DNA of 64,000 bases, from NCBI GenBank assembly GCA_938038785.1, contig CALHTB010000048.1, forward strand, positions 1 through 64,000, read 5' to 3'. The first letter of the stretch is position 1. Each line of letters starts with the position of its first letter. Both the position numbers and the translations under genes were made by a program. Source of the DNA: an uncultured Acidimicrobiales bacterium (GTDB lineage Bacteria > Actinomycetota > Acidimicrobiia > Acidimicrobiales > SHLQ01). Positions 50,549 to 59,403 of the stretch are shown in pieces. The notes below the pieces were generated by a model, which saw only the letters and a program-made list of their open reading frames with translations, was not told the DNA's origin and ran no database searches.

Positions 50549-51858
50549 GCGCACTGGACCTCCGGCATAAACATGCCCACGGCGAACGGCTCGTAGGCCA
50601 TCGCCCACGGTCGCTCTTCTCGAGTCGTCTCGATGAGTACCTTCATGTTGTTCCTCGTCTGATCCGAGACCTCAAAGATCGAGAAGAACGTGAGGATTAC
50701 GTTGACGACCTGATCCGAGCTCAGGTTGTCGAGATTCTGTAGAACGCCTCGTTCGTCGGCGCCCCACTTCAGGTTGTTCGTCCAGCGCGATTTTGCCCAC
50801 GTACGAGCGGTTCCGAGCCAGTACCCGTTCTTTCCCCAGCCAGCGACGTTCGGCGGTTCGAATAGGACCATTCCCATTCCTTCCATCCTCCACCGGACGT
50901 GTTCGCCGTCGCTTCTGAGGCCGTTGCGTCGCATGTTGTCGACCATGAACTCGACCGGGCTCTTGACCAACGCATATCGGGTTGAATCCGCCCAGAACTC
51001 GGGGTGCAGGAGAATCGACTTCAGCAGTTCCTTGATGTTCAGACCGCTGTTTCGGAAGCCTGCGGCGAGCTGGTCAACGACGGCTTGAGACGGGTTCGTG
51101 TGGGCGTAGAACTGGAACATCTTGCGGGCGATGTAATCGGAGGTGGCGGTTGCCTTCACCCCGAAGCACAGCTCGTCGAGCGTCTCGAGCGCGTTCCAGT
51201 TCTTCTTGATCCCGAAGAGCGTCTTGGTTGTGTTGTTGTGCTCAGCAGCCTTGAAGACGTAGGTCGGGTCGTACTTCCAATTGTTCTCTCTCGTGCGGCC
51301 GACCGTGTTGTGTCCAGTCCACGCCTTTGCCATGGCGACAACATCTCGTTCAGAGAAACGGCCGTTGCCAATAGTGAAGAGCTCCATGAGCTCACGAGCA
51401 AAGTTCTCTTGTTCCGCGCCCTTCACGTTGGACTCGTTGTCGAGGTAGATCAACATGGCCGAGCCAAGTGAGATCTTCTCGAGGAGCACGCGAAACGAAC
51501 CTTGGCCATGTTGGCGAAGCAGGAGGTGCTGATCCCACATGAGACGGGCGTCCTCAACCTTGTCGATGCCGGTGGCGAAGTGATCATGGAGGAAGAGGGT
51601 GAGCTTCTCTTCAATCGATGGAGGTGCGGTGATCATGCGATCAACCCACCAATCGATCATCTTCTCGTGAGCGACCCAGAACCTGTCTCCGCTATCGAAC
51701 CGTCCCCAGCCTGGGAGGCTTGGATTGCCCGAAGTGTTCAGGAGGCGATTGACCGCCTGTTCGCGCGTAAGGCCCACAAAGGTGTCGATTTGGGCCGTGG
51801 TGCCGCCCATTGCGGCTCGCCGCAAGAGATGTGCGGCACCTGCTCTGCTCAACGCCAT
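50545..51858 (-). CDS. DUF1800 family protein (second pair)
   Basis: The start is set at ATG 51858 (MALSRAGAAHLLRRA), with GGAGAAG 8 bp upstream. ATG 51891 is an alternative. The product is 437 residues. Family segments: AHLLRRAAMGGTTAQ, KLTLFLHDHFATGI, ENFARELMELFTIG, RDVVAMAKAWTGH and LFEPPNVAGWGKNGYWLGTARTW. First gene of the pair, translationally coupled to DUF1501. The pair lies just downstream of the third two-component system on the same strand. Confidence 0.9.
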   Translation of the reverse strand: MALSRAGAAHLLRRAAMGGTTAQIDTFVGLTREQAVNRLLNTSGNPSLPGWGRFDSGDRFWVAHEKMIDWWVDRMITAPPSIEEKLTLFLHDHFATGIDKVEDARLMWDQHLLLRQHGQGSFRVLLEKISLGSAMLIYLDNESNVKGAEQENFARELMELFTIGNGRFSERDVVAMAKAWTGHNTVGRTRENNWKYDPTYVFKAAEHNNTTKTLFGIKKNWNALETLDELCFGVKATATSDYIARKMFQFYAHTNPSQAVVDQLAAGFRNSGLNIKELLKSILLHPEFWADSTRYALVKSPVEFMVDNMRRNGLRSDGEHVRWRMEGMGMVLFEPPNVAGWGKNGYWLGTARTWAKSRWTNNLKWGADERGVLQNLDNLSSDQVVNVILTFFSIFEVSDQTRNNMKVLIETTREERPWAMAYEPFAVGMFMPEVQCA

Positions 51859-52039
51859 AGCGTTCTTCTCCTCAGCCCACGAATTCAACATAGCGACCTT
51901 GTCGGTCCCAGGAGAGAGGTCTCGGCACGGAGCGTGAGATTCTTGAGGCAAATGTTACAGAATGATTGCGATGAGCTTTTTCTGTTCAATTTGCTAGCGG
52001 CCGTTTGCTGGCGCGCTCGATTTCGTAGCGAGGGAGGGT

Positions 52040-53428
52040 TCAGGCCGACAGGCTGGGGAGGTCAGGGGCAATCGTGAACCCAACCACCGCTCCTCCACCG
52101 TCCCGATTCTGCGCGTACGTCTCACCGCCATGAGCAAAAGCAATATCGGAGACGATCGCCAGGCCCAGACCCGAACCCGGCATCGTACGGGTTGCATCGG
52201 ACCGATAGAAGCGGTCGAAGATGCGTCCGAGGTCGTCGGGGTCGATGCCCGGGCCACGATCGTGCACTTCAACACACTCGGGGCCGACCACGATCGTTAT
52301 TGGATGTTGGGCCCCGCTGAACTTCACTGCATTGCCAACCAGGTTGCCAATGGCCCGACCAAGACCACTCGGGTCACCAAGCACCGGGGCCGCGTCCACA
52401 CCCTCGACATCGATCGTGCGGCCGGTACGACGAATCGTGCGCGCTGCGGTCTCCCGACACATAGCGGCAAGATCAACCTCAACAAACGATTCGGGGTCGA
52501 GGTTGGTTGAGTTGGTGGCGAAACCAACCAACTCGGTCACGAGCTCGGTGAGCTCACGAACTTCACCGTCCATCTCCTCGATGATCGAGTTGCGCTGCTC
52601 GGGCGCGATGTCGTCATGTCGGCGGCGAAGCACATCGAGGTTGGTCCGCAAACTGGTGAGCGGTGTGCGCAGCTCGTGGTTAGCGTCGCGCACGAGACGT
52701 TCCTGTTGCTCCCGCGACGCTCGAAGCGTCGACAGCATCGAGTTGAAGCTTCGAGCTAGCGCGCCCAGCTCGTCGCTTCCCTCAACGCGTAGGTCAGCAT
52801 CAAACCGTCGGGTCTCGGCAACCTGCTCGGTCGCTGCAGCGAGACGCGATACTGGCCGCAAAACCCGGTCAGCTACGAGCCAGCCAACAAGACCAGCGGC
52901 CAACGAACCCGAAATGCTGATCATTATCAACCATCCACGAAGACCGTTCAGGGTTTGGGTGACATCCTCCATCGACCGGCCAACCATGAGCGCGCCACGC
53001 GGGTTCGACGAAACAAGCACCCGATACTTCACGCCGTTGACCGTTCGATCACCGACACTTCGCACGATGTTGTCTTGCGGCGGGAGGTTCGCGATTTCGA
53101 GGTCGGTGGCAGACACAGGAAGGCGGGGCCTGGAGATCACAAAGGCCCGTTCGCCCTCGTCCAAAAGAAGCTGAATGCTCGCATCAGCTCGGGTCAAGGT
53201 AAAGAAGGTCCCGGTCTGGAATGCAGCTGCTTCCGAAGACAGGTCAACCGGGAGCGCGTCAGCGGTGTCGAGGCCCTGCTCGGTTTCGAGCGAACGCGTC
53301 CGCAGGAAGCTGTTCACTTGGGAATTGAGCTCTCGCTCAGCGCTGACATAGGCAAGAAAGCTCGCGGTGAACAACATGAGTGCAACCACACCACCAATCA
53401 CGGCGGTGAGGCGCCAGCGAAGGCTCAT
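52040..53428 (-). CDS. Sensor histidine kinase (MprB-like)
   Basis: A 462-residue kinase. It has TM1 at about 8-28, an extracytoplasmic sensor domain of about 130 residues, and TM2 at about 165-186 ([20 protein letters not shown]). HAMP at about 187-240 has [18 protein letters not shown] and [14 protein letters not shown]. The H-box is [18 protein letters not shown]. The ATPase domain has [19 protein letters not shown] and [18 protein letters not shown]. The layout is the MprB/BaeS type found in actinobacteria that react to envelope stress. It follows its response regulator by 27 bp. A 181-bp gap separates it from the DUF1800 gene downstream. Confidence 0.95.
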   Translation of the reverse strand: MSLRWRLTAVIGGVVALMLFTASFLAYVSAERELNSQVNSFLRTRSLETEQGLDTADALPVDLSSEAAAFQTGTFFTLTRADASIQLLLDEGERAFVISRPRLPVSATDLEIANLPPQDNIVRSVGDRTVNGVKYRVLVSSNPRGALMVGRSMEDVTQTLNGLRGWLIMISISGSLAAGLVGWLVADRVLRPVSRLAAATEQVAETRRFDADLRVEGSDELGALARSFNSMLSTLRASREQQERLVRDANHELRTPLTSLRTNLDVLRRRHDDIAPEQRNSIIEEMDGEVRELTELVTELVGFATNSTNLDPESFVEVDLAAMCRETAARTIRRTGRTIDVEGVDAAPVLGDPSGLGRAIGNLVGNAVKFSGAQHPITIVVGPECVEVHDRGPGIDPDDLGRIFDRFYRSDATRTMPGSGLGLAIVSDIAFAHGGETYAQNRDGGGAVVGFTIAPDLPSLSA

Positions 53429-53455
53429 AACGCTCGGCTCACAGGGTCTGGGCGA

Positions 53456-54151
53456 TCACGCTCGGGCCGTGTACCCAACGCCGCGAACGGTGTGGATGAG
53501 GCGAGGAAGATCGTCAACTTCGGTCTTGCGCCGCAAATACCCGATGTACACATCGAGCGACTTCGAGTTCGTCTCGAAGTCGTAACCCCAGATTCGTTCG
53601 TAGATGACCTCGCGGGTGAGGACGATGCCACTGTTGTGCATCAGCAACGCCAGAAGCTCGAATTCGGTCTTGGTCAATTCGATGACCGTGTCGCCCCGGC
53701 GAACTTCGCGGCGCGCAAGATCGAGGATCATGTCTTCGACCTCGAGCACCTCAGCTTCAGATTCGACCACCGTGCCACGACGCACCAACGCCCGCAGTCG
53801 AGCCAAGAGCTCTTCGAGGTCAAAGGGCTTGACCAGGTAGTCGTCAGCACCGGCATCGAGACCGGCGACCCGGTCGGCCACGTCGACCCTGGCGGTAAGC
53901 ATCAGAACCGGAGTCCGGATGCCCTTCTCCCGAATCCGACGACACGCCGTAAGGCCGTCAACCGCCGGCATCATCACGTCGAGCACAATCACTTCGGGCT
54001 CGAACGTGATGAGCGCTTCGAGTGCTTGGGCGCCGTCGCTAACCGCGTGCACGTCGTACCCCTCAAACTTCAGCGCACGTTCGAGCGCCTCGCGGACGCT
54101 CTGGTCATCTTCGGCGAGTAGGAGTGGCGTTTGGCCAGGTGAGGTTGCCAT
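53456..54151 (-). CDS. OmpR-family response regulator (MprA-like)
   Basis: The start is set at ATG 54151 (MATSPGQTPLLLAEDD). A longer frame would start in the terminator hairpin. The product is 231 residues. The receiver has AEDDQ, VIVLDVMMPAVDG (phospho-Asp), LTARVD and YLVKPFDLEEL. The winged helix ends RGVGYTARA. It has a strong resemblance to MprA/TcrX. There is no clear ribosome site, so its transcript may be leaderless. It is the first gene of the operon with the kinase. Confidence 0.94.
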   Translation of the reverse strand: MATSPGQTPLLLAEDDQSVREALERALKFEGYDVHAVSDGAQALEALITFEPEVIVLDVMMPAVDGLTACRRIREKGIRTPVLMLTARVDVADRVAGLDAGADDYLVKPFDLEELLARLRALVRRGTVVESEAEVLEVEDMILDLARREVRRGDTVIELTKTEFELLALLMHNSGIVLTREVIYERIWGYDFETNSKSLDVYIGYLRRKTEVDDLPRLIHTVRGVGYTARA

Positions 54152-54164
54152 ACCTATAAACGTA

Positions 54165-54193
54165 GAAGAGCCCGGCACAAGGCCGGACTCTTC
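54165..54193 (-). terminator. Terminator of the FAS1-OmpA gene
   Basis: On the minus strand GAAGAGTCCGGC pairs with GCCGGGCTCTTC (one G-U) around a CTTGT loop, 56 bp after the stop codon. A T-containing tract (TACGTTT) follows. Confidence 0.75.
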
Positions 54194-54248
54194 TTACACA
54201 CTTATTTGGCTTTTCTGGCGCTAGCCCGAAGCAGCGACAGCTGCTCAA

Positions 54249-55247
54249 TTAGCGGATGATGAACTCAATTCGACGTGACGCAGCCTTGTCTTCGACGCCG
54301 TCTACGAGGATTGGCTGGGTCTCGCCAAGACCAACTGGGGTCAAGCGCTCTTCGGCGATTCCGTTATCGACGAGGAACTGCTTCACAGCATCTGCACGGC
54401 TCTGCGAGAGGTTGAGGTTGCCCTCTTCGCCACCATCGGTGTCGGTGTGACCCTCGATGACAGCGTTCGACTCGTTGGCAGCGAAGAATTCGACAGCCTT
54501 CTGCAGCTCGGCCTGGCCTGCCGGCGTGATGTTCGCCGAGCTGACCTCAAACTCGATGTTCTCGAGCCCGAGAACCTGGTTGACGGTCGGCGGGGTGAGC
54601 ACCGTGTCGATGATGTGCACAACGCCGTTGTCGGCGGTGAAATCGGTATCGACGACCTTGGTGTTGCCGTTGATGACGACCTCGCCATCCACAACCGTGA
54701 TGGCAAGCGGAAGACCCGTGAGCGAGTCGACCGAGGTTCCGTCAAGCGCCACAATGTCCTCGGCACTAAGAGCACCCGGCAAGATGTGATAGCCGAACAG
54801 TGCCGCTGCCTGATCTGGGTCGGCAGCAACTGCGTTGAGCGTTGCAGGATCGAGGCTGGCAAGCGCCGCATCAGATGGAGCAAACAGCGTCCGCTGGGCA
54901 GGCTCGACACCTTCGAGGGATTCCTGGAGGCCAAGAGCGCTGCCAATGGCGACCAGCTGACCGGCTTGACCCGAATCGTTGAGCGCACCCCACATCGTGG
55001 TTGGCTCCGGAGCTGCCGCTTCAGTAGTTGCCGGAGCCTCGGTGGTGGTCTCGGGTGCTGCGGTGGTGGTCGGAGCTGCCGTGGTAGTTGGAGCTTCGGT
55101 GGTTTCCTCCGGTGCAGGACCTGTCACGGTGGACGCTGGAAGGTCGTCGCCGCTACGAGCAACGACGGTCACGATCAGCAGGATCGCAGCCAGGACACCA
55201 AGAACTAGGAGGAAGAATCCGTTGTCTTCTTCTTCGTCATCGAACAT
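54249..55247 (-). CDS. Membrane-anchored FAS1-OmpA fusion protein
   Basis: The start is set at ATG 55247 (MFDDEEEDNGFFLLV), with GAGGGAAG upstream. The product is 332 residues. An N-terminal transmembrane helix lies at about 10-31. A Thr/Ala/Pro-rich linker with TTTAAP and TTEAP repeats spans about 45-85. A fasciclin (FAS1) domain spans about 90-215 (TLFAPSDAALASL, LFGYHILPGALS, ADNGVVHIIDTVLTPP). The OmpA-like peptidoglycan-binding domain spans about 222-332 (IEGHTDTDG ... LSQSRADAVKQFLVDNGI). It would link the cell membrane to the peptidoglycan while displaying an adhesive FAS1 domain. The combination is uncommon. Confidence 0.9.
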   Translation of the reverse strand: MFDDEEEDNGFFLLVLGVLAAILLIVTVVARSGDDLPASTVTGPAPEETTEAPTTTAAPTTTAAPETTTEAPATTEAAAPEPTTMWGALNDSGQAGQLVAIGSALGLQESLEGVEPAQRTLFAPSDAALASLDPATLNAVAADPDQAAALFGYHILPGALSAEDIVALDGTSVDSLTGLPLAITVVDGEVVINGNTKVVDTDFTADNGVVHIIDTVLTPPTVNQVLGLENIEFEVSSANITPAGQAELQKAVEFFAANESNAVIEGHTDTDGGEEGNLNLSQSRADAVKQFLVDNGIAEERLTPVGLGETQPILVDGVEDKAASRRIEFIIR

Positions 55248-55389
55248 GTAACGCTTCCCTCTGTAAGTCATGCCCGACTGCCGTGCGTCGAGCCACGGGA
55301 AAGTGTACTTGCAGATCGGCGTTCGAGGTGTAGCTGACCGACTGTGACTTTCATCCCCAAACGTGAGGGCTCGCTATCGGAAAAGCGAG

Positions 55390-55422
55390 TTACGCGTAAG
55401 ACACCTGGCAGAAGCCGTGGTT
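55390..55422 (-). pseudogene. Duplicated 3' tail of msrA
   Basis: The minus strand encodes NHGFCQVSYA and a TAA stop, identical in protein to the last ten residues of the intact MsrA gene whose stop is at 55491-55493. The 33-bp pair differs at five third-codon positions only (His, Gly, Val, Ser, Tyr). A dispersed element separates the two tails. Confidence 0.85.
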
Positions 55423-55425
55423 GCG

Positions 55426-55478
55426 CCGTTCGCTGCGCTCTCTAACCGAGTTTCTCGCCTGGAGGCTCGAAACATCCT
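55426..55478. repeat. Dispersed gene-end element, site 3
   Basis: Reads CCGTTCGCTGCGCTCTC, then TAACCGAGTTTCTCGCC, then TGGAGGCTCGAAACATC, matching site 2 at 23107-23160. It lies between the intact and duplicated msrA tails, oriented opposite to msrA. Confidence 0.75.
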
Positions 55479-55490
55479 GCGGCATAGCTA

Positions 55491-56123
55491 TTACGCATAC
55501 GAAACCTGGCAGAACCCATGGTTGCAGTAACCGCCGGGGTTCTTCTCGAGGTACTGCTGGTGGTAGTCCTCGGCGTAGTAAAAGATGCCAGCATCGGCGA
55601 TCTCGGTGCTGATCTGGCCGAAGCCCTTTTCGGTGAGCTTGGCCTGGTACTTCTCGACCGACGCATCAACGACGGCGCGCTGGTCGGAAGAGTTTGTGTA
55701 GATCGCGCTGCGGTACTGGGTACCGACATCGTTGCCCTGGCGATTGGCGGTCGTGGCGTCGTGGTTCTCCCAAAAGACCGCAAGGATGGCCTCGAGGTCG
55801 ACCTTCGACGGGTCATAGACAACGAGTACCGCTTCGGTGTGTCCGGTCTTGCCCGTGCAGGTCTCTTGGTAGGTCGGGTTTGGCGTGTGGCCGCCCGCAT
55901 AGCCAACTGCTGTGGTGTACACGCCTTCCATCTGCCAGAAGAAACGCTCGGCTCCCCAGAAACAGCCCATGCCAACAACGATCTGTTCCATGCCGTCAGG
56001 GAACGGCGGCACCATCGGCGTGCCAAGAATCAGATGCTCGGCAGCAACCGGCATCGACTCGGCGCGCCCAGGAAGCGCATCAGCAGCAGAAATCATCTCA
56101 GGCTCGCGTTGTTTGAAGAACAT
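55491..56123 (-). CDS. msrA: Peptide methionine-S-sulfoxide reductase
   Basis: A 210-residue repair enzyme that reduces methionine S-sulfoxide in proteins. The catalytic motif GCFWG has Cys54 in IVVGMGCFWGAERFFW. VGYAGGHTPNPTY and TGHTEAVLVVYDP are conserved. The C-terminal resolving cysteines are in YCNHGFC. The tail of about 40 residues before the catalytic site matches the long actinobacterial/enterobacterial MsrA form. Downstream sits a copy of its own last codons, so the 3' end has recombined. Confidence 0.94.
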   Translation of the reverse strand: MFFKQREPEMISAADALPGRAESMPVAAEHLILGTPMVPPFPDGMEQIVVGMGCFWGAERFFWQMEGVYTTAVGYAGGHTPNPTYQETCTGKTGHTEAVLVVYDPSKVDLEAILAVFWENHDATTANRQGNDVGTQYRSAIYTNSSDQRAVVDASVEKYQAKLTEKGFGQISTEIADAGIFYYAEDYHQQYLEKNPGGYCNHGFCQVSYA

Positions 56124-56180
56124 ACTTCACACTAACGCGGCCCCCGCTCCACGAATTCCCAACCGTGATTTGGGTGCTGG

Positions 56181-57902
56181 TTAACTAGCGGCTTCGTCTC
56201 GGAGCTGGCGCTTGAGGACTTTGCCGTTTGGGTTCTTTGGTAGTGGCTCGTCGTGAACGAACACGTGCGCAGGAACCTTGAACGCTGCCAACGACTCTTT
56301 CGCGAACTCTTGCAGCTCGCTCGGGTCGATCGTCTCTCCGGCAATCGGGTAGACGGCCACGGCGACTTCTTCACCGAGGCGCTCGTGGGGTACGCCGAAC
56401 ACTGCGCACTCGTGAACAGCGGGGTGTTTCGCAATCGCAGCCTCGACCTCGGCCGAGCCGACGTTCTCACCGCCGCGAATGACGACGTCCTTTGCCCGGT
56501 CAACAATGGAGACGAAGCCGTCCTCATCGATGATGGCGATGTCGCCGGTATGGAACCAACCTTCGGGGTCGATCGCCTCAGCGGTTGCCTCAGGCTTGTT
56601 GTGGTATTCGACAAAGACGTGTGGACCGCGCAGGCACAGCTCGCCCCGCTCGCCGTTCGGCAAGGCGTTTCCGTCTTCATCGATGACCTTGATCTCGCCG
56701 ACCTTGGGCGGGACGCCACACGAACCCGGCTTCTCCTTGTAGAACATGCCGCCATTGGCGGTCGCAATACCGCTGACCTCGCTGAGGCCGTAACCCTGGG
56801 TCGCTGTTGCGTTCTCGACCATCTCATCGACCTTGGCCACCATGTGCGGTGGGTTCGGTGCGCCACCACTGCCCATGCCCGACAGAGTGGACGTGTCAGT
56901 GGTCTCCCAATTCGGCGAGGCAAGCATGTCCATGGTCATGGTCGGAACGCCAGTGAAGCTCGAAACCTTCTCGCGTTCGATGAGCTCAAGAGCCTTCTCG
57001 GCGTCCCACTTGTACATGAGCACAAGCTTTCCGCCGGTGCAGGTGATCGGCAACATGACGCAATGCGAACCGGTGACGTGAAACAGTGGAACGGCGACCA
57101 GCATGACGGTCTGCGGAGCGTTCTCGACATCGGCGGCTGCGGCCATTGCATCGCCACCCATGGCCGACACCTCGGCCAAGCGCATCCCGACGGTCAGGAA
57201 CACCATGTTCATGTGGTTCGTGACCACATTGCGCTGAGAGTGGACAACCCCCTTGGGGAACGCGGTCGTGCCCGACGTGTAGACCATCGCCGACCGGTCC
57301 TCGGGGCCAATTTCAACCTGGGGGACCTCCTCGGCGCCGGTGACATCTTCCCAGCGAACGGTGCAGTCACTCAGGTCTCCGTCGCCGCGCACAAGAATCA
57401 TCTTCATGTCGATACCTGCGTCGGCGACCGTGTCTTGCTGACTCACCAGAGAGTCGTGTCGAGCCTGATCGACAATCATCACCGCCGAACCGCTATCGGT
57501 CACCCCATAGGCAAGCTCTTCAGCGTTCCAGAACGAGTTCATCTCGACCGCAACAGCACCAGCCATTTGGATGGCCCACCAGCCGAGCACCCACTCGGGG
57601 TAGTTGCGAAGGGCGAGGCCGACACTGTCGCCTGGCTTCACGCCGAAGTCGTTGATGAGACCATTGGCCACCTGAAGGACACGAGCCCGAGCTTCGCCAT
57701 AGGTCATGCGCTCGTCCTCGTAGACGAGATAGTCAGCGCTGTCGTCGGCCTTGATCGCCATCCATAGCTGGCGAACCTGGGGTGGCGCGTTCTTATACCC
57801 CGTGTACTTCTGGCCGCGAACCTCGATCTCGGTCGTCTCGAACGGCAAACCTTCAGCGCTCAGGAAATCTAGAACGCCATGGACATGTGTGACAGCTGAC
57901 AT
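56181..57902 (-). CDS. Acyl-CoA synthetase (AMP-binding, ANL superfamily)
   Basis: A 573-residue enzyme that activates a carboxylic acid as acyl-AMP and then acyl-CoA. Seen: P-loop-like YTSGTTAFPKGVVHS (about 212-226), the A5 segment GYGLSEVSG, A7 GWFHTGDIAIIDEDG, A8 RAKDVVIRGGENV, and the catalytic Lys in NPNGKVLKRQL near the C-terminus. Ends in EAAS. The length and lack of extra domains fit a medium- or long-chain fatty-acid or aromatic CoA ligase. The substrate is not deducible. No other beta-oxidation gene is adjacent. Confidence 0.92.
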   Translation of the reverse strand: MSAVTHVHGVLDFLSAEGLPFETTEIEVRGQKYTGYKNAPPQVRQLWMAIKADDSADYLVYEDERMTYGEARARVLQVANGLINDFGVKPGDSVGLALRNYPEWVLGWWAIQMAGAVAVEMNSFWNAEELAYGVTDSGSAVMIVDQARHDSLVSQQDTVADAGIDMKMILVRGDGDLSDCTVRWEDVTGAEEVPQVEIGPEDRSAMVYTSGTTAFPKGVVHSQRNVVTNHMNMVFLTVGMRLAEVSAMGGDAMAAAADVENAPQTVMLVAVPLFHVTGSHCVMLPITCTGGKLVLMYKWDAEKALELIEREKVSSFTGVPTMTMDMLASPNWETTDTSTLSGMGSGGAPNPPHMVAKVDEMVENATATQGYGLSEVSGIATANGGMFYKEKPGSCGVPPKVGEIKVIDEDGNALPNGERGELCLRGPHVFVEYHNKPEATAEAIDPEGWFHTGDIAIIDEDGFVSIVDRAKDVVIRGGENVGSAEVEAAIAKHPAVHECAVFGVPHERLGEEVAVAVYPIAGETIDPSELQEFAKESLAAFKVPAHVFVHDEPLPKNPNGKVLKRQLRDEAAS

Positions 57903-57917
57903 AGTTCGACCACTATC

Positions 57918-58673
57918 TCACGCGCAACGATCAGCGACCACTTCTACTGATGGGTCGATCGAATTGATAAACGCATCGATCTCGCTCGAACGGACTGCAT
58001 AACCCCTCGGAAGGTTCCGGTTCTTCGACTGGATCAGACCGATCGCGTCCCGATCGTTGATGAGGAGCGGCGAACCCGAATCCCCCTTGCGAATCTCTGC
58101 GTCGACTCGGATACCCCGATATCTCGACTCGCTGTCGCGGAACACGCCGTCCCAGTTGACGATGACGGGAGCATCAACGCTGAACTCGACCTCGTTGATG
58201 ATGTTCTCCTGGTTGAGTGTTCGAATGCCGACCGCAACACCATCGACGACCGGCACCTCGGTCACCAGATTCAACGGACGGAACGAGCCTTCATCAACAC
58301 GCAGGAGCGCAAGGTCGAGATCAGGGTCGAACCCGACGAGCACAGCCGGGAATTCGGTGCCGTCGAATTGCTGAACCGACATCGTTTCGGGGTCGCGTCC
58401 GGTGACGATATGACCGTTGGTCACGATCAGGTTCGTATCAACAGCGAAACCAGTGCCGACGGTGGGAGCACCACATCCGAAGGCCACGATCCGAACGATC
58501 GAATCGTCCACAACTTCGATCACTGGACGCTCTACGGGAGCCGACGGTTCTTCGGTACTACCCCGAACAGGGGGCCCCAACTGTTCGTCCCCACCGCATG
58601 CGGCGAGGATCAGCGCAAGTAGCACCGCCAAAGCGACACGTCGAAGACAGATCACACGTCGAAGACAGATCAC
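57918..58673 (-). CDS. Trypsin-like serine protease lipoprotein
   Basis: The start is set at GTG 58673 and later GTGs within the repeat are possible. The product is 251 residues. The signal sequence contains VICLRRVICLRRV, encoded by an exact 18-bp tandem duplication, then LLALILAACGG with a lipobox Cys. The protease domain carries the triad His in VTNGHIV, Asp in PDLDLALLRV and Ser in RKGDSGSPLL. There is no PDZ domain, so it is a short extracytoplasmic S1C/chymotrypsin-like enzyme. Lipid-anchored on the outer face of the cell membrane. Confidence 0.85.
   Translation of the reverse strand: MICLRRVICLRRVALAVLLALILAACGGDEQLGPPVRGSTEEPSAPVERPVIEVVDDSIVRIVAFGCGAPTVGTGFAVDTNLIVTNGHIVTGRDPETMSVQQFDGTEFPAVLVGFDPDLDLALLRVDEGSFRPLNLVTEVPVVDGVAVGIRTLNQENIINEVEFSVDAPVIVNWDGVFRDSESRYRGIRVDAEIRKGDSGSPLLINDRDAIGLIQSKNRNLPRGYAVRSSEIDAFINSIDPSVEVVADRCA
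58637..58672. repeat. Exact 18-bp tandem duplication
   Basis: CACGTCGAAGACAGATCA at 58637-58654 is repeated at 58655-58672. It doubles a hexapeptide in the signal sequence of the serine protease and keeps the frame. Confidence 0.95.
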
Positions 58674-58767
58674 GAGGTCGGAGGTTACCCCTTGATATGC
58701 CCGGTCGGGAACCGCGGCGATCATCGACCGACGTCGACGGGAAGTCCTAACGGGTTAGTGTGCAGGT

Positions 58768-59403
58768 ATGCGAAACAGTTGGATTCGAGCGTGGATCGCC
58801 GCCGTTGGCTTGTTGATCGCCGCCGCCGTCGTTGTCCGAAATCGAACGTCGATGCTGTTGAAGGTTGAAGAGCCGGTCATGGAGTGGCTCCTCGACGGCA
58901 CCGACACGAGCATCTGGGATGGTGCTGCAATCTTTAGCCGCAACTGGGTGCTGCTGCTCGGCACGGTCATCTTGGCCGTCGTTGGCTTCGTTCTCGATCG
59001 GCGTGTCGGAATAGCGGTCGTCATCACCTCGGTCTTCGCCCGCATCCTGACCAGTTTGGTCGGGGGTCTCGTTGGCCGGGTCGCCCCGACCGAGGGCATA
59101 GACGCCGGTTCGTTTCCCAGCAGCGAGGTCGTCAACGCAGGTGTTTTTTGGGGTCTCGTCGTCATGATGTTGTGGTGGGTCGGCGCCCCACGGCTCGTGT
59201 GGCAGATCGTGCTCGAGGTCGCCATCGTAATCACCCTCATCGTTTCGGTTCGGTTGATCGTCTCGGGCGAGGTCTGGCCAAGCGATGCGCTCGGCTCGAC
59301 GATCGTGATCGCCCTCTCGCTCATCACTGCTGCAGTCGTCCTTGAGGCCAACCCGCCCCAGCTCCCGACCAAGACCGCAACCGACAACATGGCGGCCGCA
59401 TGA
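58768..59403 (+). CDS. Degenerate PAP2-like membrane protein
   Basis: A 211-residue integral membrane protein with about five or six helices. The order of features is that of a PAP2 phosphatase, with an Arg/Pro segment (GRVAPTEGID), FPSSEVVNAG in place of F-P-S-G-H, and RLIVSGEVWPSDALGS in place of SR-x5-H-x3-D. The catalytic His positions are replaced, so it should not be a working phosphatase. It could be a lipid-binding or structural relative. ATG 58768. It overlaps the next gene by 4 bp. Confidence 0.65.
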   Translation: MRNSWIRAWIAAVGLLIAAAVVVRNRTSMLLKVEEPVMEWLLDGTDTSIWDGAAIFSRNWVLLLGTVILAVVGFVLDRRVGIAVVITSVFARILTSLVGGLVGRVAPTEGIDAGSFPSSEVVNAGVFWGLVVMMLWWVGAPRLVWQIVLEVAIVITLIVSVRLIVSGEVWPSDALGSTIVIALSLITAAVVLEANPPQLPTKTATDNMAAA

